A DNA stretch of 64,000 nt. It comes from Hahella sp. (GTDB lineage: Bacteria > Pseudomonadota > Gammaproteobacteria > Pseudomonadales > Oleiphilaceae). How positions within the stretch are numbered: position 1 is the stretch's first letter; the number at the start of each line of letters is the position of its first letter. Under the pieces are notes generated by a model, which saw only the letters and a list, made by a program, of their open reading frames with translations, was not told the DNA's origin and did not search any database. Location of the stretch: the NCBI GenBank assembly GCA_028280065.1, contig JANQMN010000088.1, positions 1 to 64,000 on the forward strand, written 5' to 3'. The position numbers and the translations under genes were made by a program. Of the stretch, positions 17,789 to 27,674 are shown piece by piece.

Positions 17789-18388
17789 TCACCAATCCTC
17801 AACGGTGGCGTTGTTGTTCAAGCTTCCCAAGGTGTCACCGTTGCCTAATTTAACAATCGGACAGTTAACGATCAGGTCAGTGCGTTGTATCGTCAGCCTG
17901 CCTGCGTCCTGGGCCTGAAAAAGGGCCTCTTCCGAACGAATTTCCGACTTTTCAACACCCGCCTTCCAGGTGACATCATAAATCAGCCACAACGGACTGT
18001 ATTGGGTGTTTTTGCTGGTAGGCCCCAATGGAAAGGCGGACGATGGAAGCACACTGGCTTGCTCCGAATTGGTAAACACGTAAATTCGCTCCAATGCCGA
18101 TTTTAGTCCCGGCGGTCTGGGTCTTGGCGGCAGGGCGTCACGTAATCGAGGAGCGTAGTTAGCTTGCATTTTCTCGGCTGCTGCAAGCTCGGAAGCATCG
18201 GTGGTGATGTAATAAACCAGTTTGTCTTCATACCAGCCAGGAAAAATCGGCAGCGTGACCGTCTTTTCCGCCGTATTGCTCGGCAGGCCCGCGCAGCCCG
18301 CAAGCCCTAGGCACAGCGTCAGAATGAGCGGGGCTATAAAATCTCCAGGACTTCGTCCTGAACGCTTGGCAATGAGATGCATGGGCAT
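17789..18388 (-). CDS. Predicted outer-membrane or periplasmic lipoprotein
   Basis: Lipoprotein of 199 residues: basic start, hydrophobic core FIAPLILTLCLGL, and lipobox LAGC followed by AGLPS. The mature domain contains PIFPGWYEDKLVYYITTDAS and a later YSPLWLIYDVTW segment, resembling proteins annotated as DUF7482-like, though I cannot confirm this. An alternative start two codons downstream (18382) is equally good. It is convergent with the AdeT-like gene and not obviously in an operon. Function unknown. Confidence 0.72.
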   Translation of the reverse strand: MPMHLIAKRSGRSPGDFIAPLILTLCLGLAGCAGLPSNTAEKTVTLPIFPGWYEDKLVYYITTDASELAAAEKMQANYAPRLRDALPPRPRPPGLKSALERIYVFTNSEQASVLPSSAFPLGPTSKNTQYSPLWLIYDVTWKAGVEKSEIRSEEALFQAQDAGRLTIQRTDLIVNCPIVKLGNGDTLGSLNNNATVEDW

Positions 18389-18556
18389 ACCTTAAATTTG
18401 GTTGTATAAGATTGTGGCTTTTAATATAGCGCATATCTTGCACTCTACCCTGGCAAGTAAAGCTGTCCTGGGCCAGTATTAAGGCAAGTACCTCGGCATT
18501 AAAGTTTTCTTCGAAGCTTTGGTGCTTCTTTATTATATGACCTTGAGTATCTCTAT

Positions 18557-20284
18557 ATGCGCACCAGATTGGTTACACCCAATTGTTTGCTATGGCTGCT
18601 GGTTTCCGTTTGCTTCTCCCTCCAGTTAAAGGCCGCGCCTATAATCGAGGGTGAGCGAAGCTCTCCTGTACAGGGCGACAAAGGCATGGTGGTCACCAGT
18701 CATTTTCTGGCGACGGAAGAAGCTCTTAAAGTATTACAAAAAGGTGGTAACGCCGTGGACGCCGCGGTAACTGCCGCTTTTGCCTTGGCTGTTACTCAAC
18801 CACGTTCGGGGAATATTGGCGGCGGCGGATTTATGTTGATTTCGTCTGAGCAAAAACAGGAAGTTGTTGCCATCGACTACCGGGAAACCGCGCCCGCTGC
18901 CGCGAGCCGGGATATGTTTCTGGATGCGGAAGGTAAAGTCGATAAAATGTTAAGCCGTTTTTCCCACAAAGCGGCTGGCGTGCCGGGAACTGTCGCAGGG
19001 CTGGCGTTGGCCCTGGGGCAATATGGCACCCTAACCCTTGCCGAAACCCTGGCCCCGGCGATACGGCTTGCCGAAGAAGGATTCATCGTTACCCCGAGAT
19101 TTAGCAATGGCATCAAACAACGGGCGGACCGTTTGCGTCAGTGGCCGTCGAGCGCCGCAGTCTTCTTGAAAAAAGATGGCGGCTTTTATGAGCCGGGCGA
19201 CCGTTTCGTTCAACCTGACTTGGCGAAAACGCTGAAACGCATTGCGGAGCGCGGGCCTGATGGGTTCTATAAAGGAGAAACCGCTGAATTAATTGTTGCT
19301 GAAATGCAGCGGGGCGGGGGGCTGATCAGCCATGCAGACTTGGCGGGATACCAGGCAAAAATGCGGAAGCCTGCCGCCGGTACCTATCGCGGCTACGATA
19401 TCTATTCCATGAGTCCCCCTAGTTCCGGAGGTGCACATATTGTTCAGATACTCAACCTGCTGGAATCCCATCCCATTGGCTATCTGGGGCATAACTCGGC
19501 GGCAACGATACATCTTATGGCTGAAGCCATGAAACGCGCTTATGCGGATCGGGCGGAGTATTTGGGGGATAGCGATTTTGTTGAGGTCCCGTTGGCCGGG
19601 ATAACTTCCAAGAGCTATGCCGCAGAACTAAACAAGCAAATCAGCCGCAACCATGTGACTCCGAGTCCGGCCATTAAGCCGGGAAAACCCCTTGCGTTCG
19701 AGAGCGACGAAACCACCCATTTTTCTGTGGTGGACCAGTATGGCAACGCGGTTTCCAATACTTATACCATCAACTTTAGTTATGGCAACCACATTGTTGT
19801 GGAGGGCGCCGGCTTTCTCCTGAATAACGAGATGGATGACTTTAGCGCCAAACCCGGCGTGCCCAACGCCTACGGCTTATTGGGAGGGGAGACAAACAAG
19901 ATCGAACCTGGCAAGCGCATGTTGAGTTCCATGTCGCCGACCATTGTTAAACGCAAAGGCAAGAACTTTCTGGTGACCGGCAGTCCTGGCGGATCCCGAA
20001 TCATTACCACTACGCTGCAAGTGATTATGAATGTCATTGACCATGGCCTGAATATTCAGGCGGCGGTCAATGCTCCCCGCATCCATCACCAATGGCTTCC
20101 GGATGAAATCCGCATAGAGCAGGGTATTAGTCCGGATACCATTGCACTGTTGGAACGGCAGGGACATGTGGTTAAGCAAAAAAGCGCCATGGGTGCGATT
20201 CAGAGTATTTTAATTGATCCCGACGGGCGGATGTTGGGCGCAGCGGATCCCCGCCGCAGTACTTCTTCTGCGATGGGCTTTTGA
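18557..20284 (+). CDS. ggt: Gamma-glutamyltransferase
   Basis: Periplasmic N-terminal-nucleophile enzyme of 575 residues that hydrolyses glutathione and transfers its gamma-glutamyl group. There is a signal peptide (LLWLLVSVCFSLQLKA). Autocleavage is expected before T386 in DETTHFSVVD, as for E. coli T391, giving large and small subunits. The substrate-binding SSMSPTIV and the lid-loop region NNEMDDFSAKPG align closely with the E. coli enzyme. It is expressed alone. It salvages cysteine and glutamate from external glutathione. Confidence 0.94.
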   Translation: MRTRLVTPNCLLWLLVSVCFSLQLKAAPIIEGERSSPVQGDKGMVVTSHFLATEEALKVLQKGGNAVDAAVTAAFALAVTQPRSGNIGGGGFMLISSEQKQEVVAIDYRETAPAAASRDMFLDAEGKVDKMLSRFSHKAAGVPGTVAGLALALGQYGTLTLAETLAPAIRLAEEGFIVTPRFSNGIKQRADRLRQWPSSAAVFLKKDGGFYEPGDRFVQPDLAKTLKRIAERGPDGFYKGETAELIVAEMQRGGGLISHADLAGYQAKMRKPAAGTYRGYDIYSMSPPSSGGAHIVQILNLLESHPIGYLGHNSAATIHLMAEAMKRAYADRAEYLGDSDFVEVPLAGITSKSYAAELNKQISRNHVTPSPAIKPGKPLAFESDETTHFSVVDQYGNAVSNTYTINFSYGNHIVVEGAGFLLNNEMDDFSAKPGVPNAYGLLGGETNKIEPGKRMLSSMSPTIVKRKGKNFLVTGSPGGSRIITTTLQVIMNVIDHGLNIQAAVNAPRIHHQWLPDEIRIEQGISPDTIALLERQGHVVKQKSAMGAIQSILIDPDGRMLGAADPRRSTSSAMGF

Positions 20285-20542
20285 AAAGTCGGTTAATCCC
20301 GATTTGCCTATTGTTACAATCTTACAAAATGTACGGTAGGCAGATTTCCTTATTGATAAAAGCTGAATGTCAAGTATCAAAATAGGGATATCCACTGGGC
20401 TAACGTAACAAAATCCTACAACACCCTGCATTTCCTCGCTCCTCTACTACTGAGTGTAAGCCACTGTTTGTCATTGATTTGAATCAGGTTTTTCAATCGT
20501 TGTAACAACATAGAATGTCGCCAACTTATAGAGGAGAGCGGA

Positions 20543-23110
20543 ATGGCGACTCAAACAATTCAAAGCGAAACAGCATCGCAACTCACAATACACGCACCAC
20601 TCGCCGGTGCGGTGGTGCCTCTGGAGCAGGTACCCGATCCGGTTTTTGCACAAAAGATGGTAGGGGACGGGATTTCCATCGATCCTGTTGAAAACGTCTT
20701 GCGTGCGCCCTTTGACGGCGAAGTAATACAGCTTACCTCCAGCTCCCATGCAATTACTCTGCGTCATGCGGAAGGTCTGGAAGTGCTGATTCATATCGGT
20801 ATAGATACCGTGTTACTCAAAGGCGAAGGCTTTAAAGCGCTGGTAAAACAGGGAGACAAGGTCAAACAGGGCCAGGCGCTTATTGAATTTGAGGCCGATA
20901 CCGTCGCGCAAAAGGCGAAAAGCCTGATGACGGAAGTCATTCTCACCAACGGCGAAGGCTTGGTTAGCAAAATGTCGCCGGTTTCCTCCGACAGAGTTAA
21001 AGCGATGTCGCCGCTGCTGCAAATTACATTGGGAAATACCGCAGACAAGGGTGTTGAAATTTCCGGCGCCTGGCAGAAAAGTGCACCGGTATTAATTCCT
21101 AACCCGACCGGACTACATGCCCGTCCGGCGGCTGCCATTGTAAAGCTGGTGAAACGGCACGTGGCCGAGGTTGAGTTGGAGTGTCATGACAAACGTGCCA
21201 AGGCCAACAGCCTGGTCAGCATTATGAATTTAAATGCCATGCTGGGTGACAGCGTAACGGTATTTGCCAGGGGCGCCGACGCGGTAAACGTACTTGACGA
21301 GCTGACAGCGGCGTTGACAGCCGGGCTCGGCGAGGAAGGCGTCAATGCTGCCGATGCCGGGCAGCCTCTGTTGGAAAGCGAACCATCGCTGTTATTCCCG
21401 CCAAGTGACGACGAAGGCACATTGAGTGGCGTTACCGCATCACCGGGCCTTGCCTTTGGTGAAATCTATCAGCTTCGCGAAGAACGTTTTGACTATGCGG
21501 AAACCTCCACCAACATGGCCGAGGAGTTTGTAGCCCTGGATCAGGGCGTCTATCAAGCAAACCGCGAACTCAAGCTGCTTCAGGAAAAACTGGTTAACGG
21601 ACAACAGGCGGAAAAAGCGAAAATCTTCGGCGCCCACCAAGAGCTGTTGGTCGACCCGGAGCTGTACGATAGCGCTGCCGAACTGGTCAGATCTGGTTAT
21701 AGCGCCGCTTACGCATGGAACCTTGCGGTGAATAAGCAGGTTGAGCAGTTGAAGAGCTTGAATAATGCTGTTCTCGCCGAGCGTGCGAGTGATTTGAAAG
21801 ACGTTGGCGTCAGAGTGATGCGCCATATTGTCGGCCAGCCTGAGCAGGCCCGAGAGCTTCCTGAAAATGCCATTCTTATCGCCCAGGATCTGACACCTTC
21901 GGATACCGCCAGTCTCGATACCGAAAAAGTTGCCGGTTTCTGTACTGTTGTCGGCGGCGCAACTTCCCATAGCGCCATCCTGGCGAGAGCGATGAATATT
22001 CCCGCCCTTGCCGGCGTTGGCGACAAGCTCTTGAGTTTGGCCAATGGCACCAAGGTGATCTTAAACGGTGATCAGGGCGAGCTACAAATAGCGCCTTCTG
22101 ACGAGGCCGTCGAAACCATATTGAAGGCCCGCAATCAACGCCAGCTGAAGCACCTGCAAAACCAGCAGAATGCCATGCAGACGGCTGTCACGCAGGATGG
22201 CAAGGCCATCGAAGTGGTTGCCAACATCGGCAGCGTAAAAGACGCCGCCAATGTCGCGAAACTGGGCGGTGAAGGTGTCGGGCTGTTGCGCTCTGAATTT
22301 CTGTTCCTTAACCGGGCAACGGCGCCAACCGAAAACGATCAGTATCAGACCTACCGCAAAGCCGCTGAAGCCTTGGGTAAGGATAAGCCGCTGATTGTCA
22401 GGACGCTGGACGTCGGAGGGGACAAGCCCCTGACTTACCTACCCTTGCCCGCCGAAGAAAATCCGTTTCTCGGGGAACGCGGTATTCGTATCGGTTTGGA
22501 CAAGCCTGCGCTATTGCGCCAGCAGTTACGCTCACTGCTTCGTGCCTCTGAATACGGCAATATCCATATCATGTTCCCCATGATCAGTGATCTGCATGAA
22601 CTGCGTTTGGCCAAGCAACTACTTGAAGAAGAGCGCCAGGCATTAGGCGTCAAACCTGTTCCGGTGGGGATCATGATCGAAGTGCCGTCAGCGGCGGTAA
22701 TGGCTGACGTATTCGCACCGGAAGTCGATTTCTTCTCTGTCGGCACTAACGATCTGACCCAGTATACGCTGGCGATGGATCGTGGACATCCAAAGCTCGC
22801 CAGCCTCGCTGATGCGCTGCATCCCTCCGTTTTACGCTTGATTCTGCAAACCGTGAAAGCGGCTGATAAACACAATAAGTGGGTCGGAGTCTGCGGCGGT
22901 ATCGCCGGTGATACCCTGGCGATTCCCCTGCTGGTCGGTTTGGGCGTAAAAGAGCTTTCCGTCAGCGTGCCAGTGCTTCCGGACGTTAAGGCCTGTGTTC
23001 GAGAGCTAAACAGCAAGAAGTGTCGTGAACTCGCTAAACAAGCGTTGCAGTTCGCGACTGCCAAAGAGGTCCGTGAATACTTGGAAACGACCAATCAATA
23101 TTTGAATTAA
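20543..23110 (+). CDS. Multidomain PTS protein EIIA(Glc)-HPr-EI (NagF/PtsA-like)
   Basis: Cytosolic phosphoryl-relay protein of 855 residues. Residues about 15-165 are an EIIA of the glucose family with the histidine pair H69 and H84, spaced as in E. coli (75/90). Residues 182-268 are HPr with H192 in GLHARPAAA. From 295 onward is enzyme I with the phospho-histidine H476 in GGATSHSAIL, followed by the PEP-binding barrel. PEP phosphate thus passes EI to HPr to EIIA within one chain, then to the EIIB of the next gene. A good GAGGAG ribosome site precedes the ATG. The architecture equals P. aeruginosa NagF, pointing to N-acetylglucosamine or glucose. Confidence 0.93.
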   Translation: MATQTIQSETASQLTIHAPLAGAVVPLEQVPDPVFAQKMVGDGISIDPVENVLRAPFDGEVIQLTSSSHAITLRHAEGLEVLIHIGIDTVLLKGEGFKALVKQGDKVKQGQALIEFEADTVAQKAKSLMTEVILTNGEGLVSKMSPVSSDRVKAMSPLLQITLGNTADKGVEISGAWQKSAPVLIPNPTGLHARPAAAIVKLVKRHVAEVELECHDKRAKANSLVSIMNLNAMLGDSVTVFARGADAVNVLDELTAALTAGLGEEGVNAADAGQPLLESEPSLLFPPSDDEGTLSGVTASPGLAFGEIYQLREERFDYAETSTNMAEEFVALDQGVYQANRELKLLQEKLVNGQQAEKAKIFGAHQELLVDPELYDSAAELVRSGYSAAYAWNLAVNKQVEQLKSLNNAVLAERASDLKDVGVRVMRHIVGQPEQARELPENAILIAQDLTPSDTASLDTEKVAGFCTVVGGATSHSAILARAMNIPALAGVGDKLLSLANGTKVILNGDQGELQIAPSDEAVETILKARNQRQLKHLQNQQNAMQTAVTQDGKAIEVVANIGSVKDAANVAKLGGEGVGLLRSEFLFLNRATAPTENDQYQTYRKAAEALGKDKPLIVRTLDVGGDKPLTYLPLPAEENPFLGERGIRIGLDKPALLRQQLRSLLRASEYGNIHIMFPMISDLHELRLAKQLLEEERQALGVKPVPVGIMIEVPSAAVMADVFAPEVDFFSVGTNDLTQYTLAMDRGHPKLASLADALHPSVLRLILQTVKAADKHNKWVGVCGGIAGDTLAIPLLVGLGVKELSVSVPVLPDVKACVRELNSKKCRELAKQALQFATAKEVREYLETTNQYLN

Positions 23111-23217
23111 CCCTTTTTCCGGAGCCGTTTCAAGCTGGATTGGAGCGGCTCGTCCCAGTAACAAGCAAGACACTAACGTAACAAGCAAAACAATTTTCGC
23201 AAACTAGGAGCAAGACT

Positions 23218-24957
23218 ATGAGTGTAGGTAAACAGTTGTTCGCCGCCCTGCAAAAGGTCGGTAAATCTCTGATGCTACCGGTATCGGTATTACCCGTGGC
23301 GGGTATTTTATTAGGTGTCGGGGCCGCTAAATTCAGCTGGCTGCCGGTCATCGTTTCACAGATTATGGAACAGGCCGGCGGTGCGGTATTCGGCAACATG
23401 GGACTGTTGTTCGCCATCGGTGTGGCATTAGGTTTCAGTAAGAACGACGGTGTTGCCGCACTTGCCGCGGGCGTGGGTTATTTCATCATGCTGAAAACCC
23501 TGGCGGTACTGGCGCCGGGAACAGATGTCGGTATCCTCGGCGGTGTTTTGGTCGGTGGTGTTGCCGCTTGGGCTTTCAACCGATTTTTCAAACTCGAATT
23601 GCCTGCCTATTTGGGCTTCTTTGCCGGCAAGCGCTCGGTGCCGATCATCACCGGCTTCAGTGCGATAGGTCTGGCAGCAGTACTTTCCTTTATATGGCCT
23701 CCGATCGGTGAAGGAATCAAAGCCTTCTCCATGTGGGCTGCTTATCAGAATCCTGAGCTGGCTTTCGGTATCTACGGTATTGTTGAACGTTCTCTTATCC
23801 CTCTCGGTCTGCACCACATCTGGAATGCGCCTTTCTTCTTTGAAGCAGGTAATTGTGTAAACGCCGCCGGTGAAGCAATGAATGGTGTATTGACCTGTTA
23901 CCTGTCTGCTGACGAAGCGACTCGTGCCGCTGGTAATGGCTTTGGTCAATTAGCCGGTGGTTACATGTTCAAGATGTTCGGTCTGCCTGCTGCAGCCATC
24001 GCAATCTGGCACACAGCCAAGCCTGAAAACAAGGCTAAGGTTGGCGGTATCATGATCTCTGCGGCTTTCACTTCTTTCCTGACGGGTATCACTGAACCAA
24101 TTGAATTCGCCTTCCTGTTTGTCGCTCCGGTACTGTATGTGATTCACGCTCTGTTGGCCGGTTCCGCATTCGTATTGACTAACCTGTTTGGCATCGTGCA
24201 CGGAACTTCCTTCTCCCACGGTTTCATCGACTATGTAGTGCTGTTCGCCAACTCTGAAAAAGGTCTGTTAATTCCTGTATTCGGTCTGGCTTATGCAGCG
24301 ATCTACTACACGGTGTTCCGCGTTGTCATTACCAAGCTCAACTTGAAGACTCCTGGCCGAGAAGACGAAGCTCAGGTCGCTCAAACCGCCGCAGTCGACG
24401 CAGACGACCGTGTTGGTGAAATCGTCATGGCCTTCGGTGGCGGCGAGAACATCGCAACTTTGGATAACTGTATCACCCGTCTGCGCATCGAAGTTAAAGA
24501 TATCGACGCAGTAGACTCCGATCGAATTAAAGCGCTCGGCGCTTCCGCAGTCATCAAAATGGGCAACGGCGTACAAGCAATCTTCGGCTTGGAAGCAGAC
24601 ACCTTGCGTACCAAGATGGAAGAATACCTGGCAAGTGGTGCTCAACCCAAGGCTAAGCCGGTTGCTCCTGCAACCTCAGTAGCCGCCCCTGTAAACGCGA
24701 CTGTTACTGCGGCTGATCAGTCTCTGGCAGCTTCATTGATTGAACAGCTGGGCGGTAAAGCGAACATCAAAGACTGTCTGGCATGCGCCACCAGTCGTCT
24801 GAGAGTCGAGCTTAATCATCAAGTTAACCTGGACGAACAGCAGTTACGCAAAGCAGGCGTGAAGCATGTAATGCCAATCAATGAGCGGGTGGTTCACTTC
24901 CTGCTGGGCGACGGTGCTGCAGCCACAGAACTGGCAGTTAGAGAGCAACTCGCTTAA
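23218..24957 (+). CDS. PTS permease EIICB, glucose/N-acetylglucosamine family, with extra EIIB-like domain
   Basis: Membrane transporter of 579 residues. Residues 1-375 form the EIIC sugar channel (about ten hydrophobic segments) with the family motif [15 protein letters not shown]. Residues 398-470 are EIIB with the phospho-cysteine C418 in DNCITRLR. After a Pro/Ala linker, residues 503-575 repeat an EIIB-like fold with C523 in ACATSRLRV, where one extra residue breaks the CxTRLR motif. EIIA is absent and is supplied by the upstream fusion protein. The family member closest in layout, as I recall, is P. aeruginosa NagE. No nagA/nagB or regulator is adjacent, so the sugar (GlcNAc or glucose) is open. 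Confidence 0.9.
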   Translation: MSVGKQLFAALQKVGKSLMLPVSVLPVAGILLGVGAAKFSWLPVIVSQIMEQAGGAVFGNMGLLFAIGVALGFSKNDGVAALAAGVGYFIMLKTLAVLAPGTDVGILGGVLVGGVAAWAFNRFFKLELPAYLGFFAGKRSVPIITGFSAIGLAAVLSFIWPPIGEGIKAFSMWAAYQNPELAFGIYGIVERSLIPLGLHHIWNAPFFFEAGNCVNAAGEAMNGVLTCYLSADEATRAAGNGFGQLAGGYMFKMFGLPAAAIAIWHTAKPENKAKVGGIMISAAFTSFLTGITEPIEFAFLFVAPVLYVIHALLAGSAFVLTNLFGIVHGTSFSHGFIDYVVLFANSEKGLLIPVFGLAYAAIYYTVFRVVITKLNLKTPGREDEAQVAQTAAVDADDRVGEIVMAFGGGENIATLDNCITRLRIEVKDIDAVDSDRIKALGASAVIKMGNGVQAIFGLEADTLRTKMEEYLASGAQPKAKPVAPATSVAAPVNATVTAADQSLAASLIEQLGGKANIKDCLACATSRLRVELNHQVNLDEQQLRKAGVKHVMPINERVVHFLLGDGAAATELAVREQLA

Positions 24958-24977
24958 AAAAACCACCTTCGTTTAAG

Positions 24978-24998
24978 CCACCTTCGGGTGGTTTTTTT
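24978..24998 (+). terminator. Strong Rho-independent terminator of the PTS operon
   Basis: CCACC-TTCG-GGTGG, a stable UUCG tetraloop hairpin, is followed by seven T residues, 21 bases after the EIICB stop. Confidence 0.93.
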
Positions 24999-25002
24999 GT
25001 TG

Positions 25003-25269
25003 GTGCCGCAGCAGGATACGCTGCAGCGGATCCGTACGGTCGCTGCCTCCGAGGGTGAACGATTGCATACTCACTATCGCCGCAAAAGCGGTGAGCTTTG
25101 GCCGTTAAAGGTCGCGGTGACCGCCTCCAAAGAAGAGGGCGTTATTTATGCCTTTGTTCGGGATATGTTGCTTTGCAGTTTCACCATGAGCCTGGAAATA
25201 CTTCACAATCAATTGGACGATTTGCTTTACAAGTGTGATACCGGCGAGATTCTTAGGTTGCGGGTGTAG
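25003..25269 (+). pseudogene. PAS-domain remnant
   Basis: The frame reads through RIRTVAASEG, HYRRKSGELWPLKVAV and GVIYAFVRDM, the recognisable C-terminal half of a PAS/PAC domain. It has no proper start (the only upstream GTG lies in the terminator) and no continuation into an output domain. After RDM the sequence is non-PAS filler ending at 25269. It is best seen as the leftover of a PAS sensor, probably a diguanylate cyclase or kinase, and not an expressed gene. Confidence 0.6.
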
Positions 25270-25325
25270 TGAAAAAGTCGGTGACGAGTTTATCGGCATG
25301 TTGGAAAGGCTTGTTCCGTAGCAGC

Positions 25326-26066
25326 TTATTCGGTCAGAAGTCTTTCAAGGGTTAAAGTGGCGACATATTTGCCGGTATCGAAATGTATGCCGTCGGCAAA
25401 GTCGGTATCTGATCGTGCAGAACTGAGCAGCGTGATCGGCAGACTGTCGCCGGAGCTGTCTGCATTGGCTGAAGAGTAATTCGGGCCGGTATCCGTGCCG
25501 GCATCATAGAGCGGCAGGTTTATCTGTATGCTATCGATCCAGGCATCGCCTGACTTGAGTGAATAGCCGTTTACCCCGACGAACCAGTCGGGGCTAGGGG
25601 CCAGCATGCTGACAAGGGTTATTAGCGGATAACTATCGCTTGCCTGAAACTCGACGCTGGCTGAACCCTGACCGCTGCCAACTCCGGCGCCTTGAATAGC
25701 GCCTTGGCTATAACCGTTTGACTGTGCTGCCTCAATCTCGCTTCTGAACAAAGCGGTAGAGCCGGTCTCCGCCATGGATTCGATCCCTCTGGTGGCTGGT
25801 TGCCCGTTTACTTCCCAGAATATAACCTGTGAGTTATGGCTTGCACCGACCAACGGCGAGAAATGCGGATTATTAGGATACCTGGTGGGAAAATCGCTTG
25901 CCGTCCAGTCAATCGTCAATGTTGCTCGATAGGTCGCTTCAGTCTGTGTGCCGCTGTCATCGGTTTGCGTCTCGCTTTGCATTGGAGAACCGCTTCCGCC
26001 GCCGCATCCAGTTAAAGCGACCGCCAGCAAAAATGCAATTGAAGATAACGTAGTGGTTGTTTTCAT
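25326..26066 (-). CDS. Spondin_N-domain lipoprotein
   Basis: Secreted lipoprotein of 246 residues: signal segment IAFLLAVALTGC with lipobox LTGC, then a flexible GGGSGS/Thr-Gln-rich linker. The folded part carries spondin N-terminal-domain landmarks: LTIDWTASDFPTRYP near the front, SHNSQVIFWEVNG, and the signature MLAPSPDWFVGVNGYSL in the middle, with a final strand VATLTLERL. Bacterial members are surface or secreted proteins of unknown role. It stands alone on the minus strand inside a gene-debris region. Confidence 0.85.
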   Translation of the reverse strand: MKTTTTLSSIAFLLAVALTGCGGGSGSPMQSETQTDDSGTQTEATYRATLTIDWTASDFPTRYPNNPHFSPLVGASHNSQVIFWEVNGQPATRGIESMAETGSTALFRSEIEAAQSNGYSQGAIQGAGVGSGQGSASVEFQASDSYPLITLVSMLAPSPDWFVGVNGYSLKSGDAWIDSIQINLPLYDAGTDTGPNYSSANADSSGDSLPITLLSSARSDTDFADGIHFDTGKYVATLTLERLLTE

Positions 26067-26243
26067 GATCTAGTCCCATAGCAACAAGATTGAAGTGAAG
26101 GATATCGAGCTTAGACCACGAGTAGGTAATATGGTTCGCTTGGATTTCATAAAGTTAATGCAGGATAATACCTTCAACCGACGCTTATCACAGTGGCAAG
26201 ATTTCATTCCGTTTATCTGACATATGTCTGACAAGGAGAAGGC

Positions 26244-26849
26244 ATGTATACCGAAATGGCGTTCAAATCTGAAATATCCAACCTCCTTCCACCTGAGCAC
26301 AATACAACTGTCCATAAAGAAGCCTGTTGGCGGGTCTATAACAATGCAAGCCGACCTGACAATCGACGTTTGATAGCAGGTTTGCTGGACGACCTGGACA
26401 TAGCATTGGAAAAGCTAGGGCGAACCAGTATTCACCAAACCGGCGGGGTTCTCCGTTCATCCGCCTGGTCAATCATCCTTAATGATTCCTGGATTCTGGG
26501 TGGTATCCATGGGCATGTGAATTTTGAATTGATATCACTTCCTTCAGAAGATTCGGTGATCAATAAATCGTATTCCAGCACCGACAGTGTGGACCGGATA
26601 TTCCGGGTTACCGGCCGGGAGTTAATCGGTCTTACCAGTTTTGGTTATGCCCAGGTCTGTGGTCCGGTAGAAAAGATATCCGCCGACATCCGACCGGCCC
26701 ATTTGCCTAACTGCAATGCCCTAATCCAATGCGTCAATCCTGGCCTTGCCGATTCTGCAACTTTTACCGCTTACCAGGATGTTATTCTGCGAAAAGCGAG
26801 TTTGGCGGTTGCAAATGGTTGGCAGGTGATTGATGGTTTGATGATATAG
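26244..26849 (+). CDS. Uncharacterised protein, 201 residues
   Basis: No family recognised. The ATG follows AAGGAGAAGGC, a strong ribosome site, which supports real translation. The product is soluble, with a segment WSIILNDSWILGGIHGHVNFELIS near the middle and several cysteines. It has no signal peptide. A perfect GACATATGTC palindrome lies immediately before the ribosome site (26219-26228). The HAD hydrolase follows 31 bases after its stop, so the two may share a transcript. Being flanked by gene remnants, it could be a recent arrival. Confidence 0.6.
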   Translation: MYTEMAFKSEISNLLPPEHNTTVHKEACWRVYNNASRPDNRRLIAGLLDDLDIALEKLGRTSIHQTGGVLRSSAWSIILNDSWILGGIHGHVNFELISLPSEDSVINKSYSSTDSVDRIFRVTGRELIGLTSFGYAQVCGPVEKISADIRPAHLPNCNALIQCVNPGLADSATFTAYQDVILRKASLAVANGWQVIDGLMI

Positions 26850-26880
26850 GCAACCTCAACTTTTCAATAGATTCCTGCCA

Positions 26881-27519
26881 ATGAACTACGTCATATTCGA
26901 TATAGACGGCACGCTAACTCAATCGACTGATTTTGATGCGGCCTGTTTCAAGCGTGCAGTTCTGGAACATTCTGAGGTTAGGTTTAAAGCGCACTGGGGA
27001 GAATATGAACATGTTACAGATTCAGGCTTAGTTAAAGAGATTATTCATTCACATGGGCTCAATGAGCATGAGCGGCATCTAACTGATGGCATAAAAAGAA
27101 GTTTTCTCCGCAACGTCAGGAGCTATATTTCAAGAAACCCCGTAAAGGAAGTGCCGGGAGCTGGCCGGTTTATTAAAACCTTAAACGAAAGAACAGATGT
27201 TCGTGTCGGTATTGCAACTGGCGGTTGGAGTGAAACGGCCTTACTGAAGCTCGAATCTGCTGGAGCTGAGTTGGATGGTATAAGTTTATCCTCCGCGAAT
27301 GATGCAATTTCGAGAGTGGATATCATGAAACAGGCATTAGTTGAGGCAGGTGAAAAGAATCCGACAAAAGTATCGTATTTTGGAGATGCTTCTTGGGATA
27401 AAAGAGCTTGCGAAAAACTTGGATGGAACTTTATTGCAGTTGGGAACGAAGTAGAGCATCACCAACGGATAGAAAGCTTTGATCAAGCGACTGAAGCACT
27501 CCGCTTTTGTTTCTTGTAA
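26881..27519 (+). CDS. HAD-superfamily hydrolase (phosphatase-like)
   Basis: Cytosolic phosphohydrolase-like protein of 212 residues. Motif I is FDIDGTLTQ with the nucleophile D8 and the acid D10, motif II is the threonine in GIATGGWS, and motif IV is YFGDASWDKRA. A helical cap lies between motifs I and II, as in beta-phosphoglucomutase/Gph-type enzymes. The gene is visibly more AT-rich than its neighbours, consistent with horizontal origin. It is preceded by the unknown gene at 26244 and followed directly by a truncated acetyltransferase. Substrate unknown. Confidence 0.85.
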   Translation: MNYVIFDIDGTLTQSTDFDAACFKRAVLEHSEVRFKAHWGEYEHVTDSGLVKEIIHSHGLNEHERHLTDGIKRSFLRNVRSYISRNPVKEVPGAGRFIKTLNERTDVRVGIATGGWSETALLKLESAGAELDGISLSSANDAISRVDIMKQALVEAGEKNPTKVSYFGDASWDKRACEKLGWNFIAVGNEVEHHQRIESFDQATEALRFCFL

Positions 27520-27615
27520 CCGGAAGGCATCCTCCGCCAAGCAGGTTTTCGTGAAGGTAAATTTCTGGATAAGGTCCAAATGTCGATCTTGGCCAGTGAA
27601 TGGCGTGGCATTTAG
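27520..27615 (+). pseudogene. C-terminal remnant of a RimJ/RimL-type GNAT acetyltransferase
   Basis: Starting one base after the HAD stop, 31 codons read PEGILRQAGFREGKFLDK, then QMSILASEWRG and a stop. This is the characteristic last segment of RimJ/RimL-like N-acetyltransferases (EGxLR-x-G-F..., SILxxEW). There is no start codon and the rest of the gene is gone. Confidence 0.65.
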
Positions 27616-27674
27616 AGACATTGGTATGGTATAGAGGCCAAGCACTGACGAATAGGGAAGTACATGTTTACAGT

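Noticed and set aside
22435-23094. Minus-strand 219-codon frame opposite the EI domain
   Set aside because: Ser/Arg-rich shadow frame of a conserved enzyme I gene; no start signals.
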